Source: Salinispirillum sp. LH 10-3-1
Lineage (GTDB): Bacteria > Pseudomonadota > Gammaproteobacteria > Pseudomonadales > Natronospirillaceae
Assembly (NCBI RefSeq): GCF_030643825.1
Contig: NZ_CP101717.1
Coordinates: forward strand, 3,059,673 to 3,123,672
Reading direction: 5' to 3'
Length of the DNA: 64,000 nt
A program made the translations under genes and the position numbers. This document shows positions 15,807 through 26,141 of the stretch, piece after piece (the first letter of the stretch is position 1; each line of letters starts with the position of its first letter). A model generated the notes under the pieces. It was not told the DNA's origin. It saw nothing but the letters and a program-made list of their open reading frames with translations, and ran no database searches.

Positions 15807-18503
15807 TTAGTGCGCTCTCTCCGCCAACGGTAGCTCAACATAGAAGCAGCTGCCTTTACCGGGCGTGGTCTCATAGCCAATGCGTCCGTGCATCAATTCA
15901 ACCAATCGTTTACTGATCGCCAACCCTAAACCAGTCCCACCTCGTCGACGAGTATCTGAAGCATCCGCTTGCGAGAATTGGCCGAATATTTTGTCTTGAA
16001 ACTCCACAGGAATACCGGCGCCATAATCTTTTACATTGATGCGTAGATATTTTTCCAACGGCACCACACTGATTTCGACTGAGGAGTTGTCTGCGGTGAA
16101 CTTAGCCGCATTGGATAGCAGGTTATTCATTACCTGCATAAAGCGGTGTTCATCAGCGACTACCCACATGGATTCATCGCACTCAAAAATCTGCAACAGA
16201 ACACCATATTGCTCAGCATAGGGTTGATTTTCACGCACTGCCCGCTGTAGCAGGGCCTTAGCATCCAATGGTTTCAGGTTCAGCGCCATCTTGCCAGCGA
16301 TCAGCTTGTCCATATCCAGCAGATCATTGATCAACAACGTCAGTCGCTGGCTGCTATCATGCGCTATGGTCACCATTTCCAGTGCTTGTGGTGGTAGCGT
16401 ACCCAATACACCGGCACGAACCAAGCCGAGTGACCCCGATATAGCGGTCAACGGCGTGCGCAGTTCATGGCTTACGGTAGACACGAACTCCTGTTTCAGT
16501 CGGTCAATGCGCTTACGCTCACGGATGTCCTCGATGATAGACCAAATAAGCCTTCGGCCAGAGCGGTCTTCAATAAGCACTCCGCTCAGACGAACGGGAA
16601 AGCGATCTCCGTTCCTGTCTATGTATTCTTTTTCTATGGGCCCATAGCGACCAGTGGTAAGCAATGATTCGGTCGCTGCTTCCTCATGTGGTAGATACTC
16701 TTCCGGCGTTACTTGCCAATAGTTGAGCTGTAAAAAGTCCTCACGGGAGTAGCCGACCGACGCTAGTAGAGCATCGTTAACGTCCAAAAAGGCCCCACTC
16801 TCATAGTCGTTCAAGGCAATGCCGACCGGTGACATCTCAAACAAGGCGCGCAAGCGGGATTCACTGTCTTGCAAAGCAACCTCTGCTGCTTTGCGCCCAG
16901 TGATATCTACCGTGATACCCAATAATTGACTTACTTCACCCCGTTCATTTTTGAGTGGGATTTTAGAGACTAATTGCCACATGGGTTGGCCGTCTGGGCC
17001 AATACTTTCGTGCTCTGAGGCTAGAATGGATTCGCCTGTTTCAAACACGCGGCGGTCCTCTTCACCGGATACGCTGGCTAAATTAGGGGGTAGAAATTGC
17101 TCATCGTGCAAGCCAAAGTCTTCGGTATCGGGGTCTAACCCCATGAACAGACGTTCGGCGCGATTCGCCATCACCTTTTTACCGGCGCGATCTTTGATGT
17201 ATACATTGATGGGAATGTTATCAACAATGACGCGCAGCAGATCTTTCTGCTGCTGCAATGCCTGTTGGGCACTAACCTCTTTCGTCACGTCGGAATGTGT
17301 GCCAAACATCATCAATGGTTTGCCATCGTCGGTCCAGGTCATCACGCGACCACGATCATGCACCCATACCCAGTGACCATGCTTATGTTTCATTCGGCAT
17401 CGAATGTCATAAAACGGTATCTCTCCCGAGAAATGCTGTTGTAGTTGCTGTCCAGAAGCCTCTAAATCACCTGGATGCGCCAACGACATCCAAGTGTCGA
17501 TGTTTACTGGCTCTAACTCCTGCAGGGTATATCCGATAATTTGCGCCCAACGTTCGTTAAAAGTGGTTTCTCCGGTCCGAACATTCCATTCCCAAGTACC
17601 GATGTGAGTACCATCCAGAATCGCCTGAAGGCGCTCTTCATTCTTGGTAAAACGATCCTGTGCCTCATGTCTTTTTTGACTGCTGTTTAACAGAAAAAAG
17701 AGAACAAACGATAGTCCCACCGTAAGAAACCAACCAATCAAGCGATATGTATTGTCAAGCCACCCTGAGGTTGCTACTCGGGATACTGTTAATACCCACT
17801 CCACACCTTGCAATTGCAGCGTAACGGAGCCGTCCAGCTGACCTCCCGACTTGCTCGAACGCCAAAAGGGACGATCCAGATTAGCTAGCGCTCCAGTACT
17901 GAGTGACAAGCTCAAATCACTTTCTTCACTGTATTCTTCCAGAACCGCGAACAATAGGTCAGCGTCAATTACCGTGCTGACCAACCCCCAGTAGTCATCA
18001 CCAATAAATACCGGTATCCGATAGATTAGACCTTCACCACCCTGCACAAGAGTTAATGGCCCTTGAAGCAGGGGTTGTCTTGAAGCCATCAACGCCTGCA
18101 CTACAGGCCATTGCTCTGGAATGTCGGGGTAGTGCAGACCGAGCACCGGGAGATTCTCTTCCAAGGGATAGACAAGGGCTATGCGGTTGTCGGGTGCAAG
18201 TGCGATGTTACGCAGGTACTTCGACTCCCCAAAAAGGGTACTCAACCAGCTTTGCATTTCGTCATAGTCGACTGCACCACGCCGATTGACCACATACGAA
18301 CTTATGCCAAAACCAATATAGATAGACGGGTATAACTCTCGCTCGAGTACGGCACGCGCATCGCTCGCCCGAGAGATTAACTCACTTTGCTTTTGATTCT
18401 TGGCAACCGCTGATCTTGAACCATTGACCAACTCCACCAAGAGAATACCGAAAGCAGCAAAAACTAAGGGAGCCCACACCACCGTGCGCAGAGATAAGAA
18501 CAT
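15807..18503 (-). CDS. Membrane sensor histidine kinase (CHASE-like, triple PAS)
   Basis: An 898-residue orphan kinase. One helix (about 8-29) and a second (about 253-275) bracket a periplasmic domain of some 220 residues that reads as CHASE-like. Three PAS domains follow (about 285-415, 425-545, 550-670), the first with the PAC-type GHWVWVHDRGRV. The dimerisation domain has the phosphorylatable His679 in SHELRTPL, and the ATPase core has NNLLSNAAKFT, DYGAGIP and GGTGLGLAI boxes. No receiver is fused and no response regulator is adjacent, so its partner and stimulus are unknown. It may feed the same signalling network as the neighbouring chemoreceptor, but this is only a guess. Confidence 0.9.
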   Translation of the reverse strand: MFLSLRTVVWAPLVFAAFGILLVELVNGSRSAVAKNQKQSELISRASDARAVLERELYPSIYIGFGISSYVVNRRGAVDYDEMQSWLSTLFGESKYLRNIALAPDNRIALVYPLEENLPVLGLHYPDIPEQWPVVQALMASRQPLLQGPLTLVQGGEGLIYRIPVFIGDDYWGLVSTVIDADLLFAVLEEYSEESDLSLSLSTGALANLDRPFWRSSKSGGQLDGSVTLQLQGVEWVLTVSRVATSGWLDNTYRLIGWFLTVGLSFVLFFLLNSSQKRHEAQDRFTKNEERLQAILDGTHIGTWEWNVRTGETTFNERWAQIIGYTLQELEPVNIDTWMSLAHPGDLEASGQQLQQHFSGEIPFYDIRCRMKHKHGHWVWVHDRGRVMTWTDDGKPLMMFGTHSDVTKEVSAQQALQQQKDLLRVIVDNIPINVYIKDRAGKKVMANRAERLFMGLDPDTEDFGLHDEQFLPPNLASVSGEEDRRVFETGESILASEHESIGPDGQPMWQLVSKIPLKNERGEVSQLLGITVDITGRKAAEVALQDSESRLRALFEMSPVGIALNDYESGAFLDVNDALLASVGYSREDFLQLNYWQVTPEEYLPHEEAATESLLTTGRYGPIEKEYIDRNGDRFPVRLSGVLIEDRSGRRLIWSIIEDIRERKRIDRLKQEFVSTVSHELRTPLTAISGSLGLVRAGVLGTLPPQALEMVTIAHDSSQRLTLLINDLLDMDKLIAGKMALNLKPLDAKALLQRAVRENQPYAEQYGVLLQIFECDESMWVVADEHRFMQVMNNLLSNAAKFTADNSSVEISVVPLEKYLRINVKDYGAGIPVEFQDKIFGQFSQADASDTRRRGGTGLGLAISKRLVELMHGRIGYETTPGKGSCFYVELPLAERAH

Positions 18504-18616
18504 AGATTGCAGTCGCCACAGAACAATGGAATTACATTAGTCTTTTATAGTCTAAAAGCGCTCTTACCGTCTATTGCTGCGTTGGTTTTTTCTACTGTAG
18601 TCGACCACAAACTATC

Positions 18617-20620
18617 TCAAATCTCGATATGTGCGACACTGTCACTGAGCCTTGCAGCTGCGTCGTTCAAGTCGGACACCGCAGCATCCTGTTGCACCAC
18701 CCGTTCGCCCACAGCCTCAGCCGAGCCTGCGATATCCACGACCAATTGATTCACACCCAGCGCAACCGAGCGTTGTTCGTCGGCACCCTCGGCTATCTGG
18801 GTGGCGGCACTCAGCACGCCAGACAGTTGGCTCGACATCTCCTGCAACGAGGCCGAGGTATTCTTCGCTTCCTGCACCACCGCCTCAGCGTTCTGGCCAT
18901 TTTCTTGGATGTCTGCCACGACTCGCTGGGTGCGCTGCTGCAAGCGTTGCACTATCCCTTCAATCTGCACCGTCGTGTCGCCCGTGCGGACAGAAAGCTG
19001 GCGCACTTCGTCCGCCACCACGGCGAATCCGCGTCCATGCTCGCCAGCACGCGCCGCTTCTATCGCCGCGTTCAACGCCAGCAGGTTGGTTTGCTCTGAA
19101 ATAGATTGAATCTGGCTGACGGCAGAACCGATTTCGTGCGCTTCCTCCGCTAGCTCACTCACCGAGTGGCTCGACTCGACCAAGCTACTGTGCAAATGAT
19201 TAATAGCGACAATGGCGCGCGTCATACTGTCGACGTTGCCGGATGCCGCCTGTGCGGTATGTTCGACTTTGTTACGCGAAACCTGTGCTTGCTCGGCCAT
19301 CACTTCATTCACTTGCGCCATTTCTTCCACCGACGTCGCCGCCGACTGCGTCAGTGCTTGTTGGTGCTGCAAGACGCTGCGCGTCTCGTGGCCAGCCTGT
19401 AAGAGCTTGTTCATTGACGCCTGCATGTCGTCACTGCATTGTCGAATGCGTTCCACCGTAGCGCGAAAGCTCTGACTCAACGCAGCAATACCCTGCGCGA
19501 GCTGGCCAAATTCATCGCGCCGCGTCGCAGCCGTATCGACGCTCCTAAAATCACCAGCCTGCAGCTCGGCCATTCGGCTCAGCAGTGCCTTCAATGGACG
19601 CTGAATCGACCAGGCCACACTGACGCTGATGGCCGCCGCCACCAACAAGGCGACAAGCGCGAGTAGAACGGCGATTGTCTGACTGCGTGTTTGCCGCTGT
19701 ACGGCTTCCCCACGCGCCAACTCAGCGCTTTCAGAAAGCTGAGTCAGTGCTTGTTGGTACAATGCCAGCGCCTGATCGACCGCCTGCTCCATCGCCATGA
19801 GATGTTGGCGACGTGTTTCATCATTTTCAATCTGCATGCGCTGCACGGCATATACCCCGGAAGTCGGCGCCAACGCTTGCTCGACAGCCAGAATGAAGTA
19901 CCGAATGCGATCGTCGAATGAGGGTACGTCGAGCGCCAGTTGTTCCAGCCCCAATATGAGCTGCTGCGCCAATCCTTCTTGGCGCGGCTGCACAATGCTC
20001 AAATCACCCAGGTCTCGAAGTTGCGAGACTGTATTCAGATTGGCACCGAACTCGATTCCGAGAATGCGCAGAAAATCCGCATTGCTCGCGCTGTCGGTGC
20101 GCCCAATTAGCGTCGCTTCATAGGCGGCATCGCCCATATCCGCCGAGAAAAATTCCCACTCATCGTTGAAGTCGCGCAGCGTTTGAGCAAGCTCCGCTTC
20201 GCGTTGCAAGTAGGCACGCCACAATGGCAACAGTTCAGTGGCTTCTAAGGCGGCACGATCCACCGCCTCCGTTGCCTCGCCATAAAATGCCACAGGCAGC
20301 AAATCGGCAATGGCGGAGTCCGTCAACGCAGCGTTAGCCTGGCGCCACGTCGTCTCCGTCCGGGCAAAACGTTCCGCCAAACGATCCAGCGTATCCGGTT
20401 GGCGGCTGGCTAAGAACTGCGTAGCAAAGCGATTCAGTTGCAGCACGTGGCTGGACTGCTGAGTCAACGAATCCGTCACTGGCGCAATTCGTTCGTTTAA
20501 ATAAGCGAAGGCTTCTTTGCTTTCTGAATTACTTTGCCAACCATAGAATGCATTCACTAGCCCCATGACCGCCATAAAAGCAAAGCCAAGCACTACGCGC
20601 TGCACGACAGACAATGCCAT
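18617..20620 (-). CDS. Methyl-accepting chemotaxis protein (long periplasmic sensor)
   Basis: A 667-residue transmembrane chemoreceptor. Helix 1 is at about 9-28 and helix 2 at about 317-338; between them lie about 285 helical periplasmic residues, compatible with a helical bimodular (HBM) or long four-helix-bundle sensor. A HAMP domain follows, then the signalling tip with [20 protein letters not shown] and [14 protein letters not shown]. No CheR-docking pentapeptide is at the C-terminus. It is 110 bp downstream of the galactoside-operon binding protein on the same strand, separated by a hairpin terminator, so any role in galactoside taxis is speculative. Confidence 0.92.
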   Translation of the reverse strand: MALSVVQRVVLGFAFMAVMGLVNAFYGWQSNSESKEAFAYLNERIAPVTDSLTQQSSHVLQLNRFATQFLASRQPDTLDRLAERFARTETTWRQANAALTDSAIADLLPVAFYGEATEAVDRAALEATELLPLWRAYLQREAELAQTLRDFNDEWEFFSADMGDAAYEATLIGRTDSASNADFLRILGIEFGANLNTVSQLRDLGDLSIVQPRQEGLAQQLILGLEQLALDVPSFDDRIRYFILAVEQALAPTSGVYAVQRMQIENDETRRQHLMAMEQAVDQALALYQQALTQLSESAELARGEAVQRQTRSQTIAVLLALVALLVAAAISVSVAWSIQRPLKALLSRMAELQAGDFRSVDTAATRRDEFGQLAQGIAALSQSFRATVERIRQCSDDMQASMNKLLQAGHETRSVLQHQQALTQSAATSVEEMAQVNEVMAEQAQVSRNKVEHTAQAASGNVDSMTRAIVAINHLHSSLVESSHSVSELAEEAHEIGSAVSQIQSISEQTNLLALNAAIEAARAGEHGRGFAVVADEVRQLSVRTGDTTVQIEGIVQRLQQRTQRVVADIQENGQNAEAVVQEAKNTSASLQEMSSQLSGVLSAATQIAEGADEQRSVALGVNQLVVDIAGSAEAVGERVVQQDAAVSDLNDAAARLSDSVAHIEI

Positions 20621-20672
20621 AGCGATTGCCTCCGTAAAGAGAGAAATAGAAAGATAAGGGGAGTTAAAAGCA

Positions 20673-20693
20673 GGGAGGTCGTGGTGACCTCCC
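20673..20693 (-). terminator. Probable terminator of the galactoside operon
   Basis: An 8-bp perfect stem (GGGAGGTC / GACCTCCC) with a GTGGT loop. On the minus strand it is followed by TGCTTTT, a short T-run. It lies between the binding-protein gene and the chemoreceptor gene. Confidence 0.6.
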
Positions 20694-20729
20694 TAAAGTA
20701 AGCAACCTTGGTCGCTAAAAACCTAACGC

Positions 20730-21956
20730 TTAGTCGCGATAGATACGCGCGCGCGTGCGCTCTAAGCGCGTCAGGATGGCTTCAAGACGATCCGGGTTGA
20801 CCATGAATTCCTGAAAGCCTTGCATACCCACGGACGCCATTTCTGGCAGGGTATCGCGGTCATAGAACTGCGCTGTACCATCGGCGGCAGCCAACATGCG
20901 CGCGCCAGCTTGCAAGAACACGTCGTCGTTGGTCGCGGCACCGGAGTGCGGAGGCAACTGGTTCAACTGCTGGTTCAAGAACGCTTGGTTGTCTTCTCGC
21001 GCTACGAATTCCAAGAACAGACGTGCTTCTGCTTGGTTTTTAGCACCTGTTGGCATGTGGATGGTGTCTAGCGGTGCATCCTCGTACATACCAATCTCAG
21101 GCTTGATCTGTGGGAACTGGAAGAAGCCAAAGTTCACGTCATCCGGAAAGTTCGGCGTCAGGAAGTTCCCCATCAGGTACATTGCCGCCTGACCGTTGAA
21201 CAAGAACGGCTGTGCTTCCTGCCAAGAATAGGCAGCATGGTTTTCAATGAAGTAACCATTGTTGACCAGCTCACCCCAATATTTGAACGTTTCACGTACA
21301 CCGTCGTCGGTGTAGGCAATTTTGCCGTCCATCAAGTCGATGTGGTAATCCAACCCATTGACGCGCATGTTCAGGTAGTCGAACCAACCGGCAGCCGTCC
21401 ACAAGAAGCGCGTACCAATGGTAATGGGTGCAACGCCGTTTTCCTTCAACGTGGCGTTGAGCGCCATGAACTCGTCCCAAGTGGACGGTTCACTTAAACC
21501 ATAGCGGTCAAACACGTCTTTGTTGTAGTAGATGCCCCACTGGTAGTACGAAAAGGGCACACCGTATTGCTTGCCGTCCACCGACATAGCCGGCACCACC
21601 GAAGCAAAGTTTTCGTACATGTTGTTGGCTTCCCAGATGTCGGACACATCGGCGAACAAGCCACGATCAACGAAGAACTTCATTCGCTCACCGGCGTACC
21701 AAAACGCGATGTCTGGTGGTGAGCTGGCTAACCAACCACGGATGGCGGTTTTGTAGCCTTCTTTTTCGAATTCATTCCAACGTACATCAATATCAGGGTT
21801 TTCCGCTTGGAAACGACTCAGTAGTTCCGCGAACGCCGCCTTAGGCGCCGGGTCTACTTGGTCTGAGTTGACGATTAATGTCCGTGCCATTCCGCCCGTT
21901 GCAAGCAACGCGGACATAGCGCCGGCGAGGGCGATAGTCTTTATTGTTTTTTTCAT
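20730..21956 (-). CDS. Carbohydrate ABC transporter substrate-binding protein
   Basis: A 408-residue family 1 extracellular solute-binding protein. The N-terminus (MKKTIKTIALAGAMSALLATGGMA) is a Sec signal peptide with cleavage near residue 24 and no lipobox, so it should be free in the periplasm. It contains typical elements such as GVPFSYYQWGIYYNKDVFDRYGL and a tryptophan-rich ligand region. By context it binds alpha- or beta-galactosides for the two permeases encoded upstream. It is unusual in being the last gene of the operon, 85 bp after GH42. The mRNA leader before it is rich in CAACAA repeats. Confidence 0.9.
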   Translation of the reverse strand: MKKTIKTIALAGAMSALLATGGMARTLIVNSDQVDPAPKAAFAELLSRFQAENPDIDVRWNEFEKEGYKTAIRGWLASSPPDIAFWYAGERMKFFVDRGLFADVSDIWEANNMYENFASVVPAMSVDGKQYGVPFSYYQWGIYYNKDVFDRYGLSEPSTWDEFMALNATLKENGVAPITIGTRFLWTAAGWFDYLNMRVNGLDYHIDLMDGKIAYTDDGVRETFKYWGELVNNGYFIENHAAYSWQEAQPFLFNGQAAMYLMGNFLTPNFPDDVNFGFFQFPQIKPEIGMYEDAPLDTIHMPTGAKNQAEARLFLEFVAREDNQAFLNQQLNQLPPHSGAATNDDVFLQAGARMLAAADGTAQFYDRDTLPEMASVGMQGFQEFMVNPDRLEAILTRLERTRARIYRD

Positions 21957-22041
21957 GTCACTGCCTTTCGGTTGTTGTGTTGTTGTGTTTTCTTGCGTTT
22001 GCGAACCTCAGTTCGGTTGTACGCCACCCAGCGTGACTGCT

Positions 22042-23997
22042 TTACACGCTTGACGGCACCCGCCATACAGACAACTCTGCAGGCGGTATTTCTTCTTTAC
22101 CCAATAAACATTGACCCGACGGTGCGAAACGCACGGTGTCTTGGCTATAGTTGAAGGCGAACAGCCAGTCGCCCAAACGGCGCACACGTAAACCAGCCGG
22201 TAACGGCTGTACGGCAACACCGGCGTTGGTTAAAAATCCCTTCATCTGTTGCTTTAAGGTGTCGGTGTCCACACAGGCCGCAAGGTAACGAGCCTGGCCA
22301 TGCTCAAACAAAGCGCCGTCACCGTTCTCAAACCGCAACAGCGGCTGCAATGTCGTTTCAACGCGCTCGCGCCAACGAACCACTGTGCCTGAAACTTTGT
22401 CACCCGCGAGCAAGGGTTCTCTGATCTGGTCCGGTAAGGATTCGACCTGAATCACACGCAACGGCAGCAGTTGCTGCAGTGGGCCGGGAGCCAATTCGGC
22501 AGGCGTGCACAGGCTGATCGTTTTGGAGCCGGAACGGGGGCCGATGAATACTGGCGTTTTTGTCTGCGCCAGTTCCGCCACCAGGGTGTCTGGCACGTGC
22601 GCTTGCGCTGCCATCACCACGGCTCGGTAGCCATTGATGGAATCTTGCGGAGCCACGATGTCGACCGATACACCCAGCTCACGCAACGCGGTGTAGTATT
22701 CCAACACGGTGTCGAAGTAGCTGAAGTTGCGACCTTGCGGCTGCGCTTCAAATACCCACTGCGCGTGGTAGTCGAACACCAGTGCTACGTCAGCCTGAGT
22801 GGTTTCTGGCAGACCTTCGGCCTTCAGGCGGGCGATCTCTTCGGCCACCTGGCGGACTTCAGCCTGCACGGGAGCCGGAGTGGCATCGGGCAGATCCAGC
22901 CCGGCGTGCATTTGTTCTTGCGCAAATGGAGCCTGACGCCAACGGAAATAATTCATGGCCTCGGCGCCATGAGCAAAGCCTTCCCATGTCCACAAGCGCA
23001 CCATGCCGGGCTTGGGGACCGGGTTGTGTCCGGCCCAATTCACCGGGCCGGGCTGTTGCTCCTGCACCCACATGCGGCCATTGCCCACACGACGGTAGAG
23101 ATCGTGGTGGAAACCCGCAAAATCGGGATGCCCCGTGCGCAGGTAATAGGCTTTGGTTTCGAGGCTGTAGCGGCTTTGGTCCAGAAAACCCAGCGGGTAG
23201 CTGTCCCATGTGGCGATATCAAGGTCACTACCCACCGGGTAATGATCGAATTCGGTAAAGCACCCCATGTAGTTGTGGTGAATATCACGACCGGGTGAAT
23301 AACGCCGAATAATGTCGACGTGAATGCGATTGTATTCCACCACCATATCGGAGCTGAAACGCCGGAAATCCAAGCGGTGGCTCGGGTTGGTTTCTGTCAC
23401 GGCCTGCATCGGCGGATCTATTTCAGCGAAGCTACGGTACTCCATGCTCCAAAACACATTACCCCAAGCGGTGTTCAGTGCGTCGACGGTGCCATAGCGT
23501 TTTTCCAACCACGATTGAAAACGTTTTCTTGCGCAGGCAGAAAAAGACAAAATGGTGTTGTGACACCCGTACTCGTTGTCTGTTTGCCATACTGCAATCG
23601 CCGGATGCTGCCCATAGCGCTCCAGCATGGCGGTGACGATACGTTGCGTTTCTGCGCGATAGGTCGTTGAGGAAAAACAGTAATGGCGGCGCGAGCCGAA
23701 ACGACGCGGTTGGTTGTTTTCGTCCACCGCTAAGATATCCGGGTGCTGGTCGATCAGCCACTTCGGCGGGGTGGCGGTGGGCGTACCCATCACCACGCGC
23801 AAGCCCTGTGCATGCAATACATCCAGAGCTCGATCCAACCATTCCCAGGTGAAAACACCGGGTTCGGGCTCGATACGACTCCACGCAAATTCGCCCACAC
23901 GCACATAGGTCAGACCCAGCTCAGCCATGCGGCGAGCGTCATCTTCCCATTGGGTTTCGGGCCAGTGTTCGGGGTAGTAGCAAGTACCAAGCAACAT
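22042..23997 (-). CDS. Beta-galactosidase, glycoside hydrolase family 42
   Basis: A 651-residue GH42 enzyme, full length for the family. The catalytic TIM barrel carries the acid/base Glu142 in WQTDNEYGCHNT and the nucleophile Glu313 in VQEQQPGPVNW, matching the E141/E312 positions of Thermus A4 beta-galactosidase. A trimerisation domain and a small C-terminal beta domain follow. There is no signal peptide, so it acts in the cytoplasm on imported beta-galactosides, releasing galactose for GalK. It is 8 bp after the GH36 gene in the same operon. Confidence 0.93.
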   Translation of the reverse strand: MLLGTCYYPEHWPETQWEDDARRMAELGLTYVRVGEFAWSRIEPEPGVFTWEWLDRALDVLHAQGLRVVMGTPTATPPKWLIDQHPDILAVDENNQPRRFGSRRHYCFSSTTYRAETQRIVTAMLERYGQHPAIAVWQTDNEYGCHNTILSFSACARKRFQSWLEKRYGTVDALNTAWGNVFWSMEYRSFAEIDPPMQAVTETNPSHRLDFRRFSSDMVVEYNRIHVDIIRRYSPGRDIHHNYMGCFTEFDHYPVGSDLDIATWDSYPLGFLDQSRYSLETKAYYLRTGHPDFAGFHHDLYRRVGNGRMWVQEQQPGPVNWAGHNPVPKPGMVRLWTWEGFAHGAEAMNYFRWRQAPFAQEQMHAGLDLPDATPAPVQAEVRQVAEEIARLKAEGLPETTQADVALVFDYHAQWVFEAQPQGRNFSYFDTVLEYYTALRELGVSVDIVAPQDSINGYRAVVMAAQAHVPDTLVAELAQTKTPVFIGPRSGSKTISLCTPAELAPGPLQQLLPLRVIQVESLPDQIREPLLAGDKVSGTVVRWRERVETTLQPLLRFENGDGALFEHGQARYLAACVDTDTLKQQMKGFLTNAGVAVQPLPAGLRVRRLGDWLFAFNYSQDTVRFAPSGQCLLGKEEIPPAELSVWRVPSSV

Positions 23998-24005
23998 AAT
24001 TTTTA

Positions 24006-26135
24006 TTATTCCTCTGTCGCAGACAACTCAATCAAACAGGCGCTGGCAGGGTCGAGTACAGGTAACGCCAGACCGTGTCGTGCCAGTTGTCGTCCAGTTA
24101 ATACAATAGTCTCTTCACACCAGCTTGGCAACGTTTTCATACGATGATTTGTAACCGTTGGTGAAAAAGGCACGGTGATACGGTAAGCCACGTTCGGCGG
24201 CAACCCGGTAACCTTCAAAGGCACCGGCACAGCGCGTTGAGGCATGCCCTGTTGCGCCACCACAATACTCACCTTTTGCTGATCCGCAGAGACCATGCCG
24301 GTCGCACGCAATTCAGGGTCAGGATAATCCCAAACCTGCAATTGTCCGGCGTGCCACCATGGCCGCTGTTGCTGGTGCCACGCAATGAGTGCCGCCATTT
24401 CGGTACGCTCTTGCTCTGACAGCAAGCGTACGTCGGCTTCGACGCCAAAATGCCCAAACATGGCTGTTAAGGCACGGTACAGCAACGTCGTATCACGCGA
24501 TGTAGTGTGACTGTGGGCGGGGCCGATATGCGCGCCCATGACTTCCGGCGGCAGGAACAAGCCAAAACCCCATTGAATCATCTGACGCTCTACCGGATCG
24601 TTGCAGTCGCTGGCCCAAAAGCGCTGGGTATGTTGCAGGATGGCGAAGTCGATACGCCCGCCACCACTGGCACAGCTCTCAATTTCTACCTGCGGGTGTG
24701 CCGCGCGTACGCGTGCTAACAGCCCGTACACACCCAGTACCTGCCGGTGATAGACGGCCGCGCCGTCTGCATCGCCGGCTTGCACCAGCTCGCGGTTCAT
24801 GTCCCATTTGATGTAGCGCACTGGAACATCTCGCAGTACGGCATCGATGTGGCTAAACAAATAGTCCTGTACTTCAGGCCGAGTCAGGTCGAGCACCATT
24901 TGGTAGCGTCCCAGCGCTTGATCACGATTCGGCAGTTGCAACGCCCATTCCGGGTGAGCGCGGTAAAGGTCGCTGTCCGGGTTGACCATTTCCGGTTCGA
25001 ACCAAATACCGAATTCCATCCCCGCTGCGACCACATGTTGGGCTAATGGACCAAGGCCTTCTGGGTACATACTCTGATCGACCGTCCAGTCACCGAGCCC
25101 GGCGCGGTCGTTGCGGCGCCCTTTGAACCAGCCGTCATCAAGAATAAAGCGCTCCACTCCCATTTTTTGGGCGGCGTCAGCCAGGTCTTGGAGATCCGCC
25201 GTATCGTGGTTGAAGTACACCGCCTCCCAAGTATTCAAATGCACGGGGCGTGGCTTGCTCGGATCAGGGAAGTGCACAATGTGCGCCCGAACGTGACCAT
25301 GAAAAGCCCGCCGTATGCCATTCAAGCCCGTATCCGAAAACGCCACATAGAGTACCGCGCTTTCGTGGGTATCTCCGGGTGCCAACATACACTCGTGAGG
25401 CATAAAGCCGATGCCCGCTTGGTAACGTGTCGGCTGGAAGGTATCAACAATCAGGTGCTGTTGATGGTTACCACTCCACGCTAAGTGCATCGCCATTACG
25501 TCACCCTGACTTTCGCTGAAGCCTGGCGTTCCCAAGAGGAGGCCAGGAAAATGATCATGTGACGTACGGCCTTTGCGGTTCTCCCAACTGTAGTTATTGA
25601 ACTGCACGCGCTGCCGTTGGGGGCGAAATTCCTGACACCACCGACCGGTAAAGTGCAGCATTTCCTGCAATTCTGCAGCGACGGGAATGGCGGCCTCTAG
25701 CGCTCGCACTTCCAGCGGCACTGCTCCCAGATTAGTCAGCCAATGTTGCAGTGTTAGGACCGGCCGTTGGGGGTCCAGGGTAAACACCGTGATCACTTCC
25801 AGCGCGGGTTGCTCGGCCCGCTGTACGATACGACACTGTGTGGAGCTGATTGACTCCACCCTGACCAAGCGCAAATGCGGCAACCAATGGTGGCCGTCGC
25901 TGACGCTGAGCGCCGGGCGAGACAACACCCCTTCACTGCCGGTCGGTAACAAAGGCGTATTGATGCGTGGGTCTAAAAAAGCCTGAGGCACCGCGCTGCG
26001 CAAGGCCGCTTCCGTCGCGGCAAGGTCGTTATCAACCTCCAGTGCAGGCCCCAGAAAACCCCAGGACAACCCCGTTTGCTCATCACCGGTTAAGACGGCG
26101 CTGATGAAACCATTGTTTAAATGAACACTTGGCAT
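24006..26135 (-). CDS. Alpha-galactosidase, glycoside hydrolase family 36
   Basis: A 709-residue GH36 enzyme with the usual N-terminal beta-supersandwich (about 1-285), a TIM barrel and a C-terminal beta domain. Substrate-site motifs LDDGWFKGRRND (about 332-343) are present, the nucleophile is Asp445 in YIKWDMNR, and the acid/base is Asp510 in FWASDCNDP after the SCASGGGRIDF loop. It lacks a signal peptide and should hydrolyse melibiose- or raffinose-type oligosaccharides after import. It starts 6 bp after a permease gene, indicating co-transcription. Confidence 0.94.
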   Translation of the reverse strand: MPSVHLNNGFISAVLTGDEQTGLSWGFLGPALEVDNDLAATEAALRSAVPQAFLDPRINTPLLPTGSEGVLSRPALSVSDGHHWLPHLRLVRVESISSTQCRIVQRAEQPALEVITVFTLDPQRPVLTLQHWLTNLGAVPLEVRALEAAIPVAAELQEMLHFTGRWCQEFRPQRQRVQFNNYSWENRKGRTSHDHFPGLLLGTPGFSESQGDVMAMHLAWSGNHQQHLIVDTFQPTRYQAGIGFMPHECMLAPGDTHESAVLYVAFSDTGLNGIRRAFHGHVRAHIVHFPDPSKPRPVHLNTWEAVYFNHDTADLQDLADAAQKMGVERFILDDGWFKGRRNDRAGLGDWTVDQSMYPEGLGPLAQHVVAAGMEFGIWFEPEMVNPDSDLYRAHPEWALQLPNRDQALGRYQMVLDLTRPEVQDYLFSHIDAVLRDVPVRYIKWDMNRELVQAGDADGAAVYHRQVLGVYGLLARVRAAHPQVEIESCASGGGRIDFAILQHTQRFWASDCNDPVERQMIQWGFGLFLPPEVMGAHIGPAHSHTTSRDTTLLYRALTAMFGHFGVEADVRLLSEQERTEMAALIAWHQQQRPWWHAGQLQVWDYPDPELRATGMVSADQQKVSIVVAQQGMPQRAVPVPLKVTGLPPNVAYRITVPFSPTVTNHRMKTLPSWCEETIVLTGRQLARHGLALPVLDPASACLIELSATEE

Positions 26136-26141
26136 GTGCCG

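Noticed and set aside
22471-23298. Long rightward open frame of 275 codons
   Set aside because: It lies wholly inside and antisense to the GH42 gene; translation shows no family pattern and is explained by the codon bias of the real gene.
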